Position numbers and translations under genes: made by a program. A stretch of 64,000 bases of DNA, from contig NZ_BTVP01000003.1 in NCBI RefSeq assembly GCF_045863935.1, positions 73,640 through 137,639 of the forward strand, read 5' to 3'. This DNA is from Parvibaculum sp045863935. GTDB taxonomy: Bacteria; Pseudomonadota; Alphaproteobacteria; Parvibaculales; Parvibaculaceae. Below are positions 1 to 7,596 of this stretch, one piece after another; the first letter of the stretch is position 1, and every line of letters begins with the position of its first letter. The notes beneath the pieces are model-generated. The model was not told the origin of the DNA. It searched no databases and worked only from the letters and a program-made list of their open reading frames with translations.

Positions 1-2
1 TC

Positions 3-1277
3 GGTGACCTGCAGGACAAGCGCGACATGGCGATCGACGAGCTGTCGCGCCTCATGGACGTGAAGGTGGTGAACCGCGACGACGGCACGGTGACGGTGTT
101 CACCTCGGGCGGGCAGTTGCTGCTCGACCGGACGCCGGTCGAACTCACTTTCGACGAACACACGCAGATCGACCCCGGCTCGACCTATGAGAATGGCGGC
201 GTCGGCACGATCCGGCTGGTTTCGGGATCGACCTCGATCGACCTCATTGCCGCAGGCGCCATCCGCTCGGGCGCGCTGGCGGGCTATATGGAACTCCGCG
301 ACAGCATTCTGCCGCAGGCGCAGGCGCAGCTCGACGAACTGGCCGCGCAGCTTGCGCTCGCCATGTCGGAAGAAACGGTCGAAAGCACTGCCGCCGTTGA
401 CGGCGCTGCGACCGGCTTCGACATCGATACGAGCGACATGCTCTCCGGCAATACGATCAGCCTCTCCTACACGGTGGGTGGGGTGCGGCAGGACGTGACG
501 ATCGTGCGGGTGGACGACCCGTCGGTCCTGCCGCTGTCCAACAGCGCGACGGCCAATCCCAACGACATGGTGATCGGCGTCGATTTCAACCAGCCGATGG
601 CAGGGATCATCGCGGATCTGCAGGCGGCGCTGCCGGCGGATGTGGTGGTGTCGAACCCGGCAGGCAACACGATCCGCTTCCTCGACGACGGGGCCGTGGG
701 CAACAGCGACATCCATGCGGTGAGCGCGACGGTGACGCCTGCGGCGCTCACGGATGCGGGCACCGGCATGGCGCTCTTCGTGGACGGCTCGGGCGGTACG
801 ATCTTCTCGAACAGTCTCGGCGACCCGGCGCAGAAGACGGGCTTTGCCTCGCGCATCACGATCAACCCGGCGGTGATCGCCGACGATACGCTGCTTGTTG
901 CCTATGACACGGGCACGCCGCTTGGCGACACGACGCGGCCGCTCGACCTGCTGGCGCGGCTCACATCCAACCCGCGCAGCTACGCGCCCTCCACGGGCAT
1001 CGGCGGCAGCGCGACGCCCTTCACCGGCTCGGTTGATGAATTCGCGCGGCGCATCATTTCGTTCCAGTCGAGCCAGTCGGCGAATGCGACACGCGACGCG
1101 GAAGCGCAGCAGGTGGTCGCCTCCTCGCTGCAGGACCGCTTCGACGCGGAGACGGGGGTCAATATCGACGACGAGTTGTCGAACCTCCTTCTTCTTCAGA
1201 ATGCCTATTCGGCAAATGCCCGGGTCATCTCGACCATCCAGGACCTCTTCACCGTGCTCATGAGCATCGGCAGGTAA
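3..1277 (+). CDS. flgK: Flagellar hook-associated protein 1 FlgK (C-terminal part, cut by window edge)
   Basis: FlgK forms the first hook-filament junction ring at the tip of the hook. The reading frame is open from the first bases, where the residues GDLQDKRDMAIDELS match the conserved FlgK LRDQRDxAxxxLS region, so the N-terminal half lies outside the window. The last ~40 residues (NLLLLQNAYSANARVIST) are the amphipathic C-terminal helix that packs with the N-terminal helix in axial flagellar proteins. The stop is five bases before flgL, as expected for a flgKL operon. The family assignment is firm; the true start cannot be seen. Confidence 0.93.
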   Translation, partial: GDLQDKRDMAIDELSRLMDVKVVNRDDGTVTVFTSGGQLLLDRTPVELTFDEHTQIDPGSTYENGGVGTIRLVSGSTSIDLIAAGAIRSGALAGYMELRDSILPQAQAQLDELAAQLALAMSEETVESTAAVDGAATGFDIDTSDMLSGNTISLSYTVGGVRQDVTIVRVDDPSVLPLSNSATANPNDMVIGVDFNQPMAGIIADLQAALPADVVVSNPAGNTIRFLDDGAVGNSDIHAVSATVTPAALTDAGTGMALFVDGSGGTIFSNSLGDPAQKTGFASRITINPAVIADDTLLVAYDTGTPLGDTTRPLDLLARLTSNPRSYAPSTGIGGSATPFTGSVDEFARRIISFQSSQSANATRDAEAQQVVASSLQDRFDAETGVNIDDELSNLLLLQNAYSANARVISTIQDLFTVLMSIGR

Positions 1278-1282
1278 TTCCC

Positions 1283-2779
1283 ATGCAGGTATCGACGCTT
1301 TCCCAGTCTCTCGCGCTCCGCCAGTCGATCAACGACATGCGGGCCCAGTTCGACGATCTGCAGCGGCAGCTCTCGACCGGGCTCAAGACGGATAGCTATG
1401 CGAAGCTCGGCACGGACCGGAACTCGGTTCTCTCGCTGACGCACCAGCTCGGGCAGATTTCGGCCTATACGAATACGATCTCGAAGACGCAGATGCGCAT
1501 CGACTTGATGTCCACCGCGCTGACGCGCGTGAACGACATCGTGAGCGAGACGAAGACTTCGCTTGCGACATCGGGCTTCGAACTCGTGAACGGCACGCAG
1601 ACGAGCGCGCAGGTCCAGGCGGCGATGAGCTTCGACGAGATGGTGAACCTGCTCAACCTGCAGGTCGAAGACCGCTATCTCTTCGGCGGCAAGGATACGC
1701 AGACGCGCCCCGTGGCGCTGCCCGACGAGATCCTGAACGGCAGCGGCAACAAGGCGGGCCTCAAGCAGTTCATCGACGAGCGGGCGCAGGCCGACCTCGG
1801 CGCGGATGGACGCGGGCGGCTGACGCTCGGCAGCGCGGGCACGACGGTGACGCTCGCTGAAGATGCGGACCCGAGCGTCTTCGGCTTCAAGATCGCGGAT
1901 GTGCAATCGAGCCTCGGCAATGTCAATGTGACGGGTCCGGCGGGTTCTCCGCTGGGCGTCGATGTCGAATTCACGGGGCTTCCGGCGGCCGGCGAGACCA
2001 TCTCCTTCGAGCTCGACCTGCCGGACGGGACCACGACGACCGTGACGCTGAAGGCGACGACCAACAATCCGCCGGAAGCAGGCGAGTTCACCATCGGCGC
2101 CGATGCGGCAACGACGAGCGCCAATTTCCAGGCGGCGCTCGACACGGCGATCCAGCGCGAGGCGAATGTGACGCTGAGGGCGGCTTCGGCCGTTGAGGCG
2201 GCCGACAATTTCTTCGACTATGCGGCGGGCGGGGTTCCGCAGCGCGTCGACGGGCCGCCTTTCGACACGGCGACCGGACTTCGCGATGCGACGACCGACG
2301 ACACGGTCATCTGGTACAGCGGCGATCTCGGCCCGAATGCGGGCAAGGACTTCGTGGCGCAGATCGACGAGAGCCGGCAGCTTGGCTACGGCGCGCGCGC
2401 CGACCAGGCCTCGATCCGCGATACGCTGAAGATGTCGGCGCTGCTGGCGGCGGCCGAGTACAGCGATGCGGACGATCTCGAACAGCGCGACAGCTACCGC
2501 GCGCTGACGAGCCGGGCGGGGCAGGTGCTCAACTTCACGGGCGTGCAGTCCGTCGAGAGCATCGTGACCAATCTCGGTCTCGCGGCCTCGACGCTGAGCC
2601 ATACGCAGAACCGGCACGACGCCACGATGGCGACGGCGAATGAAATCCTGGGCGATATCCAGAATGCGGATCCTTACGAGGTCGGCGTGAAGCTGACGAC
2701 GCTGCAGACGCAGCTTCAGGCGAGCTATCAGGTGACGTCGATGCTGTCGCAGCTCTCGCTCGTGAACTACATGCGATAG
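1283..2779 (+). CDS. flgL: Flagellar hook-associated protein 3 FlgL
   Basis: FlgL is the second hook-filament junction protein and a flagellin homologue. The N-terminus (STLSQSLALRQSIND, then LQRQLSTGLKTDSYAKLG) is a flagellin-type D0/D1 helix, and the C-terminus (LSHTQNRHDATMATANEIL ... YQVTSMLSQLSLVNYMR) is the matching D0 helix. At 498 residues it is longer than the ~300-400 common in the family; residues ~150-350 form a variable, beta-rich surface domain. It starts five bases after flgK and is followed by a strong terminator at 2801-2829, so flgK-flgL end one transcription unit. Confidence 0.93.
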   Translation: MQVSTLSQSLALRQSINDMRAQFDDLQRQLSTGLKTDSYAKLGTDRNSVLSLTHQLGQISAYTNTISKTQMRIDLMSTALTRVNDIVSETKTSLATSGFELVNGTQTSAQVQAAMSFDEMVNLLNLQVEDRYLFGGKDTQTRPVALPDEILNGSGNKAGLKQFIDERAQADLGADGRGRLTLGSAGTTVTLAEDADPSVFGFKIADVQSSLGNVNVTGPAGSPLGVDVEFTGLPAAGETISFELDLPDGTTTTVTLKATTNNPPEAGEFTIGADAATTSANFQAALDTAIQREANVTLRAASAVEAADNFFDYAAGGVPQRVDGPPFDTATGLRDATTDDTVIWYSGDLGPNAGKDFVAQIDESRQLGYGARADQASIRDTLKMSALLAAAEYSDADDLEQRDSYRALTSRAGQVLNFTGVQSVESIVTNLGLAASTLSHTQNRHDATMATANEILGDIQNADPYEVGVKLTTLQTQLQASYQVTSMLSQLSLVNYMR

Positions 2780-2800
2780 GCGACCGCCGGAACGAATGAA

Positions 2801-2829
2801 AGGGGCCCGTTTTCACGGGCCCTTTTTTG
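2801..2829 (+). terminator. Rho-independent terminator after flgL
   Basis: GGGCCCGT / ACGGGCCC arms with a TTTC loop are followed by six T. It lies ~20 bases after the flgL stop and separates flgKL from the SDR gene. Confidence 0.9.
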
Positions 2830-2974
2830 TTGCCGGATTTCCGGACGCAGGAATCCCCGACGTCAAAACCGGGCGGGGGAGCGGCGGTTTGCGCGGATGG
2901 AAAAACGCGTCATGCTGGAGGCCGTCAAGGCCATCGGCCAATGCAAAACAAGAAACGACGGGAGCAGCTCGATC

Positions 2975-3766
2975 ATGAAACTCGACAGTTCGATATCCGC
3001 GGTGGTGACCGGCGGGGCGTCCGGTCTCGGCAAGGCGACGGTGACGGCGCTGCGCGGCCTCGGAGTCAAGGTTGCGATCTTCGATCTCAACAGGGAGAAC
3101 GGGGAGAGGGTTGCGAAGGAGCTTGGCGCGCTCTATTGCGAGGTCAATGTGATGGACGAAGCGTCGGTCGATGCGGGCTTTGCCAAGGCGCGCGCCGCGA
3201 ACGGCCAGGAGCGCTGTCTCGTGAACTGCGCCGGCGGCGGGCGCGGCGGCAAGACCATCGCGCGCGACAAGAAGACGGGCGAGATCGTTCCCTACAAGAT
3301 CGCGGATTTCGAATATGTGCTGGGGCTCAATACGGTGGGCACGTTTCGCTGCGTCGTGAAGAGCGCGGCGGGCATGGCGACGCTCGATCCGCTGGAGGGC
3401 GGGGAACGCGGCGCGATCGTGAATACGGGTTCGGTTGCGGCCGAGGACGGGCAGATCGGGCAGGTGGCCTATTCGGCGGCGAAGGCGGCGATCAAAGGGA
3501 TGACGCTGACGATTGCGCGCGATCTGTCGAGGGAAGGCATTCGCATCAACACGATCCTGCCGGGCATCATGGCGACGCCGCCGATGCTGGGCGTGAAGGA
3601 CCGCGCGCCACAAATCTTCGAGAACCTGGCGGCATCCGTGCCTTTTCCGCCGCGTCTCGGCGATCCGTCGGAATATGCGGACCTCGCCCTGACGATGCTC
3701 CGCAACGGCTATTTCAACGGTGAGACGGTGCGGCTCGACGGTGCGATCCGCATGCCGCCGCGCTAG
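2975..3766 (+). CDS. Short-chain dehydrogenase/reductase (3-hydroxyacyl-CoA dehydrogenase type II-like)
   Basis: A 263-residue NAD(P)-dependent oxidoreductase of the classical SDR family. Visible motifs are the Rossmann glycine motif TGGASGLG near residue 13, the NCAGGG strand motif, the catalytic serine in NTGSVAA, and YSAAK carrying catalytic Tyr and Lys. The segment VAAEDGQIGQVAYSAAKAAI and the C-terminal half resemble the HSD17B10 / 2-methyl-3-hydroxybutyryl-CoA dehydrogenase branch, suggesting a role in fatty-acid or branched-chain acyl-CoA oxidation; the substrate is inferred. The ATG at 2975 is preferred over 2897 because a GGGAG ribosome site precedes it and the SDR fold begins at once. 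It is a metabolic gene inside a flagellar cluster. Confidence 0.82.
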   Translation: MKLDSSISAVVTGGASGLGKATVTALRGLGVKVAIFDLNRENGERVAKELGALYCEVNVMDEASVDAGFAKARAANGQERCLVNCAGGGRGGKTIARDKKTGEIVPYKIADFEYVLGLNTVGTFRCVVKSAAGMATLDPLEGGERGAIVNTGSVAAEDGQIGQVAYSAAKAAIKGMTLTIARDLSREGIRINTILPGIMATPPMLGVKDRAPQIFENLAASVPFPPRLGDPSEYADLALTMLRNGYFNGETVRLDGAIRMPPR

Positions 3767-3789
3767 ATGCCGGAAGGAATGAGGAAGGA

Positions 3790-4167
3790 TCAGGCGCGGC
3801 TGTAGAGGCCCGCGGCGATCTCGCGGTTGATCATGATGAGCGTGTCGAGGAGCTTCGGCTCGGGCTCGCGGCTCGCCTGGATCTCATTCGTGCGCTTGAA
3901 GATGAAGATGGCGAGGTTCGCGATGTTCTGCTTGATCTCGCGGGGGAGCGGGTGCTCGTTTTCGGCCGCCGAGGAGGCGAAGACGGTCCAGATGCGGCGG
4001 TTGTAGGTGAGCGCGTCGTGGAGGGCGTCCATCTTTTCGTTGTCCCAGTTGTCGCGTATGCGCTGCAACTGGCCCGCCGCCCGCGTCAGGATCGTCGCTT
4101 CGAACTCTCGCGGATCCTTCGGCGCGTTGCGTGAGGCGCTGGCGTAAGCCTCATGTGCCTTTGACAT
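3790..4167 (-). CDS. flaF: Flagellar biosynthesis regulator FlaF
   Basis: FlaF is a small alphaproteobacterial protein needed for flagellin synthesis and secretion, acting with FlbT on flagellin. The 125-residue protein begins SKAHEAYASASRNAPKDPRE and carries ALTYNRRIWTVF and FIFKRTNEI, which are typical family segments. It overlaps the end of flbT by 17 bases, so the two are co-transcribed and probably translationally coupled. The neighbouring flagellin genes fit the role. It converges with the SDR gene, with 23 bases between them. Confidence 0.92.
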   Translation of the reverse strand: MSKAHEAYASASRNAPKDPREFEATILTRAAGQLQRIRDNWDNEKMDALHDALTYNRRIWTVFASSAAENEHPLPREIKQNIANLAIFIFKRTNEIQASREPEPKLLDTLIMINREIAAGLYSRA

Positions 4168-4543
4168 TCTCCAACAGCCCCCGTTCGTACTCGATCAACT
4201 TTCGAGCTTCCTTGAGAGCTTTATACATTTCGCCAGTTAAGATTTTACTGTTGATGGCGTCGAGATAGGGCGCCGTGGAAGGCGCCGCCTGCATGACATC
4301 CTTAACGATCTGGAAATAGAGATCGTGGTGCGGGCGGGGGTCTGTCGCGAGATACATCATCTGGACGATGAGATAGACCCGCTTGCAGGGCGTGTCGGCA
4401 TCGGCCGCGCGGAGAATGTCCTTCTCGCGCAGGATCGGGGTATCGCCCTCGATGAAAAGACGCGTGCGCTGGTCGTCGTTGGTGATGACGCTGTCGCCAA
4501 GGATGAAGCGTTCGCCGGGCTTGAGTTCGACTTTGAGAGCCAT
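4151..4543 (-). CDS. flbT: Flagellin post-transcriptional regulator FlbT
   Basis: FlbT in Caulobacter binds the 5' leader of flagellin mRNA and adjusts its translation and stability in response to hook assembly; in some relatives it acts as an activator. The 130-residue protein shows the family's beta-rich N-terminus (LKPGERFILGDSVITND) and the middle segment RVYLIVQMMYLATDP. It is the first gene of flbT-flaF and lies just downstream of two flagellin genes on the same strand, separated from them by a terminator. The family assignment is firm; whether it represses or activates here is unknown. Confidence 0.93.
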   Translation of the reverse strand: MALKVELKPGERFILGDSVITNDDQRTRLFIEGDTPILREKDILRAADADTPCKRVYLIVQMMYLATDPRPHHDLYFQIVKDVMQAAPSTAPYLDAINSKILTGEMYKALKEARKLIEYERGLLENVKGT

Positions 4544-4620
4544 TGCTTGTGCGTCCTGACAGCGATTCTACGGAGAGGGTCCGCCAGTCTAGCGCGATTT
4601 GGCGCCCCCGTGCAGCCGCT

Positions 4621-4660
4621 CCACAAGAAAACGGCGGGAACCGGGGTTCCCGCCGTCGAT
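4621..4660 (-). terminator. Terminator after flagellin gene 1
   Basis: Arms ACGGCGGGAAC / GTTCCCGCCGT (4631-4656) with a CGGG loop. On the minus strand the stem is followed by TTTTCTTG, ending the flagellin transcript. The plus side also has a short T run. Confidence 0.85.
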
Positions 4661-4693
4661 TTTTCTGTCCGTCCGCCCGAGGGCGGAGGCTTA

Positions 4694-5842
4694 TTAGCGG
4701 ATGAGGTTGAGAACGCTCTGTTCCGCCTGGTTCGCGAGAGACAGCGAGCTCTGAGCGAGGGACTGACGGGTCTGCAGAGCGAGCAGGTTGGCCGCTTCCT
4801 CGTTCGTGTCGGCCAGCGTCAGGTCGCCGGCACCGCCTTCGAGAACGCTGATCAGGTTCTTCGTGAAGTCCTGACGGTTCTGCACGACCGAGAGGTTCGC
4901 GCCGAAGGTCGAGGACTGCTTGCGAAGCGTCGAGGTCGCCGTATCGAGGAGGGCAACGTCGGCGTCGATGTCGCTGAACGTCGTCTCCGTGATGCCGAGG
5001 CCCGCTGCGTCGTAGGTCACGCCCGTGATGTCCAGCTTGGACGAACCGGACTCGTTGAACTTCACGGTCAGGTTGTCGCCGTTCAGCAGGTTGATGCCGT
5101 TGAAGCTGGCGTCGGTGGCGAGCTGGTCGATCTGCGTGCGCAGACCATTGTAGTCGGTCGCGTAGGTCGAACGGGCTTCCGTGAGCGTTTCGCCGTTCTG
5201 GCCCTGCGTGCCGGAGGTCGCGATGCCGAAGCCCGCGGCGCCCGTCGCGGCAGCGGTACCGGAGATCGTGAGATCTTCGCCCGACGCCACTTCGAAGGAG
5301 AGCGCGCCGCCCGTGACCGAGACGGTGAGGCCGGCGAGCGAACCGGTCGGCGAAACGAGACCGGAAAGCGCGCTTTCGATGGCAGCAGCTGAAGAGGCCG
5401 CCGTGGCGTAGGTCGCCGTGCCGAAGACAACGCTGACAGCGGTGGCCGTGCCGATCTGGAAGGAGACCGTGCGGGCACCGGCGGAGCCGGCGATCGCGGC
5501 CACTTCAGCGGTCTTGTCGAGGGTCGTCGCGGTGGCCTTCGCCTGGAGCGCCTGGTTGGCGACCGACTTGGCCTGGTTGACGAGCTTCTGGATGGCCTTG
5601 ATGCCTTCGTCGGCGGCGTTCAGCGTCTTCACGCCGAGGCTGAGCGAGTCCTGAATGGTGCCCAGATCCTGCGCACGCGAGTTCAGGCCGGAAGCCGTGA
5701 AGAAGGACTGCGGATTGTCGAGGGCGCTGGAAACTTTCAGGCCGGTCGCCAGACGGTTCTGCGTCTGAGCCATGAGCTTCGCGGTGCTCTGCAGGGTCTG
5801 CAGGTTCGAACGCACAGCGCTGTTAATGACGATATCACCCAT
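4694..5842 (-). CDS. Flagellin (382 aa)
   Basis: Filament subunit. The N-terminal D0/D1 segment (VINSAVRSNLQTLQSTAKLM, then QNRLATGLKVSSALDNP) and the C-terminal D1/D0 segment (RQSLAQSSLSLANQAEQSVLNLIR) are conserved flagellin ends and flank a variable centre rich in Ala, Ser and Thr. There is no signal peptide, as expected for type III export. The start is supported by an AAAGGA ribosome site 9 bases upstream. It is one of two tandem flagellin genes. Ser/Thr residues in the central domain are possible glycosylation sites given the FlmG-like gene nearby (inference). Confidence 0.95.
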   Translation of the reverse strand: MGDIVINSAVRSNLQTLQSTAKLMAQTQNRLATGLKVSSALDNPQSFFTASGLNSRAQDLGTIQDSLSLGVKTLNAADEGIKAIQKLVNQAKSVANQALQAKATATTLDKTAEVAAIAGSAGARTVSFQIGTATAVSVVFGTATYATAASSAAAIESALSGLVSPTGSLAGLTVSVTGGALSFEVASGEDLTISGTAAATGAAGFGIATSGTQGQNGETLTEARSTYATDYNGLRTQIDQLATDASFNGINLLNGDNLTVKFNESGSSKLDITGVTYDAAGLGITETTFSDIDADVALLDTATSTLRKQSSTFGANLSVVQNRQDFTKNLISVLEGGAGDLTLADTNEEAANLLALQTRQSLAQSSLSLANQAEQSVLNLIR

Positions 5843-5892
5843 TTGTCGTGTCCTTTCCTAGGAACGGTAATCAAGGCTCTTCCTGAGCCATG

Positions 5893-5915
5893 ACGAGAGC
5901 ATGAGCCGCTCTCGT
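5893..5915 (-). promoter_or_regulatory. Perfect inverted repeat upstream of flagellin gene 1
   Basis: ACGAGAGC / GCTCTCGT arms (8 bp) with a 7-base spacer lie ~50 bases before the flagellin start. There is no T run after it on the minus strand. If transcription starts upstream it is a leader hairpin, a plausible target for FlbT. If a weak -24/-12-like element at 5876-5890 is the promoter, the repeat would instead be an upstream activator site. The sequence cannot decide. Confidence 0.5.
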
Positions 5916-5983
5916 TAAAAGGTCGTAAAACCCGTCGTTTTTTTCGGAATTTTTTTGGAAAAGTTCCGTGCACCCCGTTAAGC

Positions 5984-6013
5984 AAAAAGGGCGGACCCGA
6001 GGGTCCGCCCTTT
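5984..6013 (-). terminator. Terminator after flagellin gene 2
   Basis: GGGCGGACCC / GGGTCCGCCC arms with flanking AAA/TTT. On the minus strand the stem is followed by TTTTTGC. It lies ~20 bases after the stop at 6035. Confidence 0.88.
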
Positions 6014-6034
6014 GAAATCCTTGAGGATTCAATC

Positions 6035-7216
6035 TTAACCGAAGAGGCGAAGAACACCCTGTTCGGCCTGGTTCGCAAGCGACAGGGCAGTGGTGCCGAG
6101 CTGCTGGCGAGTCTGCAGGGCGAGCATTTTCGCACCTTCTTCGTTGGTGTCGGCGACCGTCAGCTCCGACGCGCCGGTCTCCAGCGTGTTGATGAGCGAG
6201 GCGGTGAAGTCCTGGCGGATCTGCACCACGCCGAGGTTGGCGCCGAAGGTCGAGGACTGCTGACGGAGCACGCCGGTGGCGGCATTCAGAATGTCCACGA
6301 AGGTCTGGATGTCGCCGTCGGCGGCAAAGCCATGATCGCCGGATTCATTCGGAACCGTGCCGATGTTGAGCAAGCCATCGGGCGTGAGGTCCACGCCCTC
6401 GATGTCGAGTTTCGAGGTCTGTTCATTGTTGAAGAAGACGCTGAGCAGGTCACCCTTCAGCAGGTTCACGCCCTTGTAGCTGGCGTCGCTGGCGAGCTGT
6501 TCGATCTGTTCGCGCAGATTGTTGAAGTCGGACTCGAACTTGTCGCGGTTCACGCCGTTGGTCGAAGAGGTGTGAGACCCGAGCAGGCCCACGAGGCTGA
6601 CCGCAGTACCGCCATTGTCGGCGGCAACCGTAAGTTCGCGGCCGTTGGCGGCGGAGAATTCGAGCTGGCCCTCATCATTGATCATGGCTTCGAGCGGCTC
6701 GTCGCCGGTGAAGGTCGCGGCGACCCAGTCGATCAGGTCCTGCACGGTGGCGACTTCGCTCGAGTCGGCGCCGATGTCGACCGTCTCCGTCACTTCGCCG
6801 ACCGTGATGGTGAGCGTGTTGCCGGTGGCCAGAGCGCCGAGGCCCGCAAGAGCGACACCACCGGTGAGGGCGGCGCCGGAGCGGTTGCCGACGATGGTCG
6901 TGGCGTTGATCTTGGTTTCGAGCGCCTGGTTCGCGACCGCCTTCATGCTCTCGACGAGCTTGAGGATCGACTTGATACCCTGGTCCGCGGCTTCCAGCGT
7001 CTTCACACCCTGGCCCATCGCATCGAGCAGGTTGTTCAGGTCGGATGCGCGGTTGTTCAGGCCCTGCGCCGTAAAGAAGGCGGTGGGGCTGTCGATCGCG
7101 CTGCGTACCTTCAAGCCCGTGGCGAGACGCAGCTGCGTTTCGTCCAGAAGCTTGGTTGTGTTCTGCATGCTGAGCAGGTTCGACCGGATTGCGCCGGAAA
7201 GGACTACATCAGCCAT
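6035..7216 (-). CDS. Flagellin (393 aa)
   Basis: Second filament subunit, paralogous to the gene at 4694-5842. The N-terminus (MADVVLSGAIRSNLLSMQNT ... QLRLATGLKVRSAIDSPTAF) and C-terminus (TRQQLGTTALSLANQAEQGV) are conserved flagellin D0/D1 segments; residues ~130-230 form the variable region. An earlier in-frame ATG at 7267 exists, but the ATG at 7216 has a GGAGGG ribosome site with 8-base spacing and gives the standard flagellin start, so it is chosen. The gene has its own terminator and probably its own promoter. Confidence 0.95.
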   Translation of the reverse strand: MADVVLSGAIRSNLLSMQNTTKLLDETQLRLATGLKVRSAIDSPTAFFTAQGLNNRASDLNNLLDAMGQGVKTLEAADQGIKSILKLVESMKAVANQALETKINATTIVGNRSGAALTGGVALAGLGALATGNTLTITVGEVTETVDIGADSSEVATVQDLIDWVAATFTGDEPLEAMINDEGQLEFSAANGRELTVAADNGGTAVSLVGLLGSHTSSTNGVNRDKFESDFNNLREQIEQLASDASYKGVNLLKGDLLSVFFNNEQTSKLDIEGVDLTPDGLLNIGTVPNESGDHGFAADGDIQTFVDILNAATGVLRQQSSTFGANLGVVQIRQDFTASLINTLETGASELTVADTNEEGAKMLALQTRQQLGTTALSLANQAEQGVLRLFG

Positions 7217-7263
7217 TGTCTCTACCCTCCAGGGTTTGGCCCAGCCGTCTCGTGGCGGCACGG

Positions 7264-7305
7264 GCACTACACTCGGCGTTAATCATTAATTCGGCGTAAA
7301 CAACC
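7264..7305 (-). promoter_or_regulatory. Possible sigma-28-like promoter for flagellin gene 2
   Basis: On the minus strand TCAA, 15 bases and GCCGAATT resemble the flagellar sigma-28 consensus TAAA-N15-GCCGATAA, with a full GCCGA core. A second ACGCCGA copy lies 18 bases downstream. This is a weak match. The rest of the gene-free stretch 7217-7596 shows no other clear element. Confidence 0.28.
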
Positions 7306-7596
7306 CGAGGTTGATTGCGATTTGACTGTCCGATTGCCGATCTATGCTCCGGCAGTCTCTTCGCGGCCGAACCGGGTGCATGAGCGGCTTCGCCTTACCC
7401 TGCATCCGTCGATTGCTTCTGGCCTTCCTATTCGCAAAGGACGGGCCAGTTTGAAAAACGAGGGAAATCAACGGGTTATGGGAGGGGTGCGCCGCTGCGG
7501 CTGGCAGGAAGTTCCGTCTGCGGGGAAAGTTTTGCCGGGTGAAGGCGGCAGTTTGTCCTCTGCTTGCCGCCGGGCGGGGCGTCGGCGGGAGGGCCC

